A DNA stretch of 28,480 bases from the NCBI GenBank assembly GCA_042569785.1, contig JBHPGW010000034.1, forward strand, positions 1 to 28,480. The letters run 5' to 3'. Positions 24,298 to 28,480 of this stretch are shown piece after piece. Within the stretch, counting starts at the first letter, position 1, and each line of letters opens with the position of its first letter. The notes beneath the pieces are model-generated. The model worked only from the letters and a program-made list of their open reading frames with translations, was not told where the DNA came from and ran no database searches. The position numbers and the translations under genes are program-made. The stretch comes from JBHPGW01 sp042569785. GTDB taxonomy: Bacteria > Planctomycetota > Phycisphaerae > Sedimentisphaerales > Anaerobacaceae.

Positions 24298-25253
24298 AAT
24301 TCTAATGTTTCTTCCAAAATTCTTTTGCGCTCAAAGATCAGCTTCAACATGAAATCCAGTCGCTCTCGTGTTAATTTATACTCAGAGGCAACGGCAACTT
24401 CAATTAAGGGAGCTAACACCTCTTCGACCTGTTGATAACTAAAACTTAAATGTTGAGCTATTATAGGCCGGATTTGTGGAAAAGCTATAGTAAATTTTTT
24501 CATAAATTCGTAAAAATTAAGCTGCCCCTCTTCATCTAAGGACCATCTCATATGGTGTTTCGCTTTTTTGTGCATCAGATAGCGTTCCAATTTAGCGTCA
24601 TCAAACTTATCCAAGTTTTCTTCGAGTATTTCATAACCCAGAGCTGTTCCATTATCAAAAGCAGGCGACCTATAATTATTACCAAGTAGCTTTCCATATC
24701 TATTAAAGATCAATCCCCAGTTATCTTGATGACGATCTGTATTACCAATGAGGGTGTCAAAAGTTAATACTTCAGTCCAATATTTCAACCATGTATCTTC
24801 ATCTTGCCATATCCCCCTGATTGTCTCAAAGTTGTGTTTTTCGCCTTTGACTCGGTCGAAATTTTTAATATCTGATTCCATAAACTGACCGCCGGCAATA
24901 TAACCTTTATCCTTGTCGTCATAAAACCATTCTATCAATGCCGCATAAGTATCAACACCTTTTTCGTAAGTTTTACTTAAACCTATATGTGCCGGAGGAA
25001 CCCTGACTCCAATAATACAGCCAAATCGATATGCTATTATTTCACACCAAAATTGCCATGGAAATCTGTTCCGAGATAATTTAAACAAGTAACGCCAATT
25101 TGATTTGATACACTTTTCTTTGGGTTTTTCAGGAGAAAAATATGCATCCTTAACACGTGCTCCAGATGGATAAACTCCTTCATAAGTATCGTCTCTCTTC
25201 CAGTTGCCATCGATAATTATGGGGCTGTTATGAAAGCTGAATTTGTCGGACAT
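24294..25253 (-). CDS. HipA-like Ser/Thr kinase
   Basis: This 319-residue cytoplasmic protein has the HipA-type kinase core without the usual HipA N-terminal domain. The candidate ATP-binding Lys is Lys58 (YLFKLS) and the helix-C Glu is Glu71 (CEIIAYRFG). The catalytic loop IGNTDRHQDNWG (169-180) has Asp173 and Asn178, and the metal-binding Asp200 lies in SPAFDNGTALG. HipA kinases phosphorylate translation factors and cause growth arrest. A standard HipB antitoxin with a helix-turn-helix is absent. Instead the HIRAN gene overlaps the stop codon. No Shine-Dalgarno is evident before the ATG at 25253. Both genes look more A+T-rich than their neighbours, which suggests transfer. An alternative is a lipid-kinase-like enzyme of the same fold. 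Confidence 0.82.
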   Translation of the reverse strand: MSDKFSFHNSPIIIDGNWKRDDTYEGVYPSGARVKDAYFSPEKPKEKCIKSNWRYLFKLSRNRFPWQFWCEIIAYRFGCIIGVRVPPAHIGLSKTYEKGVDTYAALIEWFYDDKDKGYIAGGQFMESDIKNFDRVKGEKHNFETIRGIWQDEDTWLKYWTEVLTFDTLIGNTDRHQDNWGLIFNRYGKLLGNNYRSPAFDNGTALGYEILEENLDKFDDAKLERYLMHKKAKHHMRWSLDEEGQLNFYEFMKKFTIAFPQIRPIIAQHLSFSYQQVEEVLAPLIEVAVASEYKLTRERLDFMLKLIFERKRILEETLEL

Positions 25254-25305
25254 TAATCGGTACCAATACTAAACATTGATTCTAAGTGGTTCTGCAATTT
25301 ACGCT

Positions 25306-26532
25306 TTACTTTTCCAAAGCCAGTATCTTTTTACACTTCGGGCATCTCACCTTATCGCCCTTATAGTTCGGCGGGACCTTTAACTTCAGTCCGCACGTAC
25401 ATGTCAGGAAGATAAAGCCGTTGACCATTCGCATAATGTCACCGATCTGGTGTGTCTGTTTTTCAAGCCGTTTCTCTTTGGCAGCTTCATCAGCCGCCTG
25501 CCTTAGTTCAATCGATTCCTTGCTCAACGCTGATCCCGGCAAAACCGTTTTCTTATGAGTTATATCACTGAACGACCGCGAATAATCCTGAAAAGATGCC
25601 CCGTGTGTCATACCACGCAGTATCTTCACACGCTCGGAAATAGGCGGATGCGTACTGCTCAGATCCGAAAGCTTCATCCCCTTTTTCTTTTTAAAAGGAT
25701 TCACAATATACATCGGCGCCGTAACCTTATTAGCACCAGCTATCTGAGGCGATTTATCATTGGATATCTTTTCCAGCGCACAAGCTAACCCCTCCGGATA
25801 CCGTGTCAACCTCGCCGCGCCGGCATCCGCCAAATACTCGCGACTTCTCGACAGAGCAAAGTACAACAAGTACGCCATTATCGGCGCCAGAATTGCGCAG
25901 ACTATCGCGACAACTAACATAACAAGCTGTGCCTGCCCGCCGCCTTTACCGCCGGATGAATATCTCCGCCGAGAACCACCTGTCAGCGAAGAGTAAAACA
26001 TTCCCCGCAAAAACACCTGCGACAATAATACGATTGACCCCAACATTATCCCCGCCATCGTCACGAACAATATGTCACGATGCAGGATATGGCTCATCTC
26101 GTGCGCGATCACCCCCTGCAACTCATCGCGATTAAGCCTGCCCAGCAATCCCGCAGTTATCGCCACCGATGCCGTTTTGGGATTTCGACCCGTAGCAAAA
26201 GCATTCGGAGCAGGGTCTGCGATAATATAAACCTTAGGCATAGGCAATCCCGAAGCGATCGCCATTTCCTCGACTACATTAAACAACTGCGGATGATCGT
26301 CATGCTTGATCGGCTTAGCTTTACTTGCCATCAAAAGGATCTGGTCACCGCCGGAAAAACTTATCATTGTAAGTATCAGCCAGATAGCCGTCGCGATGAT
26401 CAGCCCGAAGAATCCACCGTCGGCTCCGAAAAACACCTGCCCAATAACAAACCCCAACCCAAGCAACACCGCCGCCATCAAAGACATCAGTATCAAAGAG
26501 TTCCGCTTATTAGCCCGTATCAATTCCCACAT
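25306..26532 (-). CDS. htpX: M48 family metalloprotease, HtpX-like, with C-terminal zinc ribbon
   Basis: HtpX-type proteases are inner-membrane zinc peptidases that degrade misfolded membrane proteins. This 408-residue protein has two N-terminal transmembrane helices (about 12-32 and 42-60). The HEMSH zinc motif is at 144-148, and the third ligand lies in SREYLADAGAARL. Two further hydrophobic segments lie between these. Compared with classical HtpX (about 290 residues) it has a ~110-residue C-terminal extension with a charged helical stretch and a zinc-ribbon end (CTCG...CPKC). The start has no clear Shine-Dalgarno because an intergenic repeat directly precedes it. It follows lemA, a common neighbour of M48 proteases. 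Confidence 0.9.
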   Translation of the reverse strand: MWELIRANKRNSLILMSLMAAVLLGLGFVIGQVFFGADGGFFGLIIATAIWLILTMISFSGGDQILLMASKAKPIKHDDHPQLFNVVEEMAIASGLPMPKVYIIADPAPNAFATGRNPKTASVAITAGLLGRLNRDELQGVIAHEMSHILHRDILFVTMAGIMLGSIVLLSQVFLRGMFYSSLTGGSRRRYSSGGKGGGQAQLVMLVVAIVCAILAPIMAYLLYFALSRSREYLADAGAARLTRYPEGLACALEKISNDKSPQIAGANKVTAPMYIVNPFKKKKGMKLSDLSSTHPPISERVKILRGMTHGASFQDYSRSFSDITHKKTVLPGSALSKESIELRQAADEAAKEKRLEKQTHQIGDIMRMVNGFIFLTCTCGLKLKVPPNYKGDKVRCPKCKKILALEK

Positions 26533-26564
26533 AATTAGTTTTGAGTTCTAAGTTCTAAGTTTTT

Positions 26565-26650
26565 AATTCGTGTACATTCGTGCAAATTCGTGGTTAATTA
26601 TTCTTTTGTTTTTCTCTCTCTGTGCCCTCTGTGTTCTCTGTGGCTAAAAG
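26565..26650. repeat. Periodic intergenic repeat between lemA and the M48 gene
   Basis: Three ATTCGTG units spaced 10-11 bases apart (26566-26594) are followed by CTCTGTG units spaced 9 bases apart ending in GGCTAAAA (26618-26648). The latter half is shared with the composite repeat at 7617-7648. Just before it, AGTTCTA occurs twice in tandem (26545-26558). The whole stretch lies in an operon, so transcription must read through it. Confidence 0.55.
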
Positions 26651-26652
26651 AA

Positions 26653-27207
26653 TTAAAAACTTACTTTCGGCACATTTCTTTCTTCAGCGTTTTCAATCTC
26701 AAAGAAATCACGTTTACCGAAATTAAACATCCCAGCTATAATATTCGACGGGAACATCTGGGTCTTATTATTAAAGAACAGCACCTGGTCGTTATAGCTT
26801 TGCCTTGCGAACGATATCTTATTTTCCGTACTGGTCAATTCTTCCTGAATAGCCAGAAAATTCTGATTAGCTTTCAGGTCTGGATAATTTTCCACCACCA
26901 GCATAAACTTACTAAGCGCTTCGCCCATTGCCCCTTCAGCCTTAGCCGCTTCACCAACCGTATTCGCCCCCATCGCCTGGCTGCGAGCCTGCGTTATCGC
27001 CTCGAACGTCCCGCGCTCATGTTCCATATAACCCTTCGCTGTCTCCACCAGGTTCGGGATAAGGTCGCACCTTCGCTTGAGCTGAACATCGATCTGCGAC
27101 CAGGAATTATCAACCTGATTGCGAAGCCGGATCAGAGCGTTGTATATCCCGATCACAAAAAAAATAAACAAAACAACAACAACACCAACAATAATTAGCC
27201 CAATCAT
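26653..27207 (-). CDS. lemA: LemA family protein
   Basis: LemA proteins are membrane-anchored coiled-coil helical proteins of uncertain function, often encoded next to HtpX-type proteases. This 184-residue protein starts with a single transmembrane helix (about 2-24) with the active side in the cytoplasm or periplasm not determinable. It has the family core ALIRLRNQVDNSWSQIDVQLKRRCDLIPNLVETAKGYMEHE and the later FNNKTQMFPSNIIAGMFNF, both conserved hallmarks. It sits 21 bases downstream of a zinc-ribbon gene, and the M48 protease follows after a repeat-filled 120-base gap. A role in membrane proteostasis with the protease is plausible. Confidence 0.94.
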   Translation of the reverse strand: MIGLIIVGVVVVLFIFFVIGIYNALIRLRNQVDNSWSQIDVQLKRRCDLIPNLVETAKGYMEHERGTFEAITQARSQAMGANTVGEAAKAEGAMGEALSKFMLVVENYPDLKANQNFLAIQEELTSTENKISFARQSYNDQVLFFNNKTQMFPSNIIAGMFNFGKRDFFEIENAEERNVPKVSF

Positions 27208-27228
27208 AATTTTTCTCCTTACCTCAAG

Positions 27229-27624
27229 TTAATTAATTTCTGTCCTGAACATATCAGCCAACACTTTTTTAATTTTATTCCCCTCATCCAGCTGCGCCCT
27301 GTCAATAATATCAGGCAATTCGCCGCTATCGAACCAAAGCCCGTCACCTCTGCCGCACTTATCGATCAACAATACAGGCTCATCGCTGCCAACAGTAACC
27401 TTATGCATCTTTTTCCGACAGATGGGACACTTACGTTTCTTCTCACTACACTTGGCATCAACCGCAAACGATTCCAGCAACTGATTCGCACGCTCAGCGT
27501 CATCAAGCAAAAGTTCCAACTCACCGGCATCGAGCCAGATACCACCGCAACCCAGACAATGATCGATCTCAACATCGCTCAACTCCAGCGTAACCATCGC
27601 GTTCTTACAAACAGGACAATCCAT
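27229..27624 (-). CDS. Tandem TFIIB-type zinc-ribbon protein
   Basis: This 131-residue protein has two zf-TFIIB-like units. The first is CPVCKNAM...IDHCLGCGGIWLDAGELE with all four Cys. The second is CPICRKKMHK...IDKCGRGDGLWFDSGEL, in which the final C-x-x-C has lost its second Cys (C-G-R-G), so it may bind zinc weakly or structurally. These proteins are small and of unknown function. It is the first gene of the zinc-ribbon/lemA/M48 unit, with GGAG upstream at 27635-27638 and a promoter beyond. A role in sensing membrane or redox stress is a guess. Confidence 0.87.
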   Translation of the reverse strand: MDCPVCKNAMVTLELSDVEIDHCLGCGGIWLDAGELELLLDDAERANQLLESFAVDAKCSEKKRKCPICRKKMHKVTVGSDEPVLLIDKCGRGDGLWFDSGELPDIIDRAQLDEGNKIKKVLADMFRTEIN

Positions 27625-27662
27625 AAACCATGCTCTCCAAAACCATCATTTCCGTTCCAAGC

Positions 27663-27691
27663 ATATTACACCACCCGATAACCCCGGTCAA
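27663..27691 (-). promoter_or_regulatory. Candidate sigma70 promoter for the zinc-ribbon/lemA/M48 operon
   Basis: On the minus strand TTGACC (27691-27686) is followed after 17 bases by TAATAT (27668-27663). Transcription would start near 27656, about 30 bases before the ATG. Confidence 0.55.
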
Positions 27692-27725
27692 GAAAATCAC
27701 ACTCAAAATTTGACTTTGTACATTC

Positions 27726-27753
27726 TTGACGCACCCTCTGCATCTGTTATACT
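27726..27753 (+). promoter_or_regulatory. Candidate sigma70 promoter for the beta-helix gene
   Basis: TTGACG (27726-27731) and TATACT (27748-27753) are separated by 16 bases, placing the start near 27760 and giving a short leader with AAGGAG before the ATG at 27796. It diverges from the minus-strand promoter at 27663-27691. Confidence 0.6.
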
Positions 27754-27795
27754 CTTAACCATAATATTAGTACACCCCGTTAAAAGGAGCACGTT

Positions 27796-28480
27796 ATGAA
27801 CAAGTTGGCTTTAATAATTCTGATCCTGCTGATCAACCCCCCAATTTTCGCACAGGATGCTCATCTTTACGTTGCCATTGACGGCTCGGACAAAAATCCA
27901 GGCACCCAGGCCAAACCATTCGCCACGATCAACGCTGCCCAAAAAGCCGTTCGCAAAATGATCGCAAACGGACTCGAAAACGATGTCACCGTCCTCATCG
28001 CAGGCGGCACATACACAATCGACAAAACCATCACCTTCACACCCGCTGACTCCGGAACCGATCAATACCGAATTATATATGCCAACGCTCCAGGCCAAAC
28101 TGTTATCATCAGCGGCGGAAAGCAGATCAAAAAATGGAAGAAAACCAAAAATGGCCTATGGAAAGCCAAAACAAAAATAGACAACTTCCGCCAGCTTTAC
28201 ATTAACGGAAAAAAAGCACAACGAGCAAAATCTCCTGACATCTTCCTGAAAAAAGGTGAACAAAAAGCATGGTGGCAAAACGGCAGGGGCCCTTACACAG
28301 GAATCCAGCGAGACGGTGACGATGGCTACCGATCCGATAAACCAGAAATGGCAAAATGGAAAAACCAAAGCGACATCGAATTCATTTATTTTGTCGGATG
28401 GACACATACACGATGCAAAGTCGAAGCCATCACCCGTGACGGCGACCAGGCCGTAATAAAAATGCTCCAGCCACATTACA
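27796..28480 (+). CDS. Exported right-handed beta-helix protein (partial, C-terminus off right edge)
   Basis: The frame runs open for 228 codons to the window end. A signal peptide (MNKLALIILILL...IFAQ) is followed by LYVAIDGSDKNPGTQAKPFATINAAQKAVR, the standard start of DUF1565-type or pectate-lyase-like beta-helix proteins. VLIAGGTYTIDKTITF and GQTVIISGGKQI continue the coil pattern. Such proteins bind or cleave polysaccharides outside the cell, and many are uronate or algal-glycan lyases or carbohydrate epimerases. The substrate cannot be given from this fragment. AAGGAG lies 7 bases before the ATG. Confidence 0.88.
   Translation, partial: MNKLALIILILLINPPIFAQDAHLYVAIDGSDKNPGTQAKPFATINAAQKAVRKMIANGLENDVTVLIAGGTYTIDKTITFTPADSGTDQYRIIYANAPGQTVIISGGKQIKKWKKTKNGLWKAKTKIDNFRQLYINGKKAQRAKSPDIFLKKGEQKAWWQNGRGPYTGIQRDGDDGYRSDKPEMAKWKNQSDIEFIYFVGWTHTRCKVEAITRDGDQAVIKMLQPHY

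Noticed and set aside
24294..25253. Classical HipBA toxin-antitoxin operon
   Set aside because: No HipB helix-turn-helix gene is adjacent, and the kinase lacks the HipA N-terminal domain; the partner is a HIRAN protein instead.
26565..26650. CRISPR-like array
   Set aside because: The repeats are only 7-8 bases, spaced at about one helical turn and without unique spacers, and there are no cas genes.
26590..27198. 202-residue plus-strand frame over lemA
   Set aside because: It is antisense to a clear LemA gene, and its composition (many His, Arg and Asn runs) is not protein-like.

Overview
This is a 28.5-kb stretch of an ordinary bacterial chromosome. Gene content points to a Planctomycetota relative, most likely an anaerobic polysaccharide degrader of the Phycisphaerae type. 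The clues are a Tat-exported Cys-type sulfatase beside its radical-SAM maturase, a BNR lipoprotein, a right-handed beta-helix protein, Gfo/Idh and GH38-like enzymes, and a PilT/GspE-like/CvpA-like operon. This taxonomic call is inference; no rRNA or other taxonomic marker is present. There is no phage, insertion sequence or CRISPR array.

Layout. 1-1308 (minus): a sialidase-like lipoprotein cut by the left edge. 1462-3244 (plus): rsmD overlapping a tRNA/poly(A) nucleotidyltransferase. 3414-6019 (plus): radical-SAM sulfatase maturase and sulfatase. 6264-13792 (plus): class III aminotransferase, Gfo/Idh oxidoreductase, GH38-like protein, PfkB kinase and a protein I cannot assign, probably one catabolic locus for a sugar conjugate. 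13826-15728 (plus): metal permease and prmC. 15985-16119: a 44-residue small ORF. 16191-20853 (minus): pilT, a degenerate GspE-like protein and a CvpA-like membrane protein behind a near-consensus promoter. 21073-22443 (minus): mgtE. 22773-23540 (plus): a duplicated signal-peptide leader and an unknown exported protein. 23596-25253 (minus): HipA-like kinase plus HIRAN protein. 25306-27624 (minus): zinc-ribbon protein, LemA and an M48 protease. 27796-28480 (plus): an exported beta-helix protein cut by the right edge.

The most interesting signals are: (1) a HipA-like kinase translationally coupled to a HIRAN protein, a candidate two-gene regulatory, toxin-antitoxin or defence module; (2) a GH38-family protein that keeps its zinc ligands but lacks the nucleophile Asp, next to a Gfo/Idh dehydrogenase; (3) a membrane-anchored GspE-like protein with Walker A, Walker B and His-box all degenerate, next to an intact PilT; (4) a 126-bp-period tandem duplication that makes a 35-residue leader-like peptide, behind a promoter overlaid by a perfect dyad; (5) several intergenic repeat families, one with compensatory base changes in its hairpin.

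All assignments come from reading translations and motifs by eye; no database search was run.
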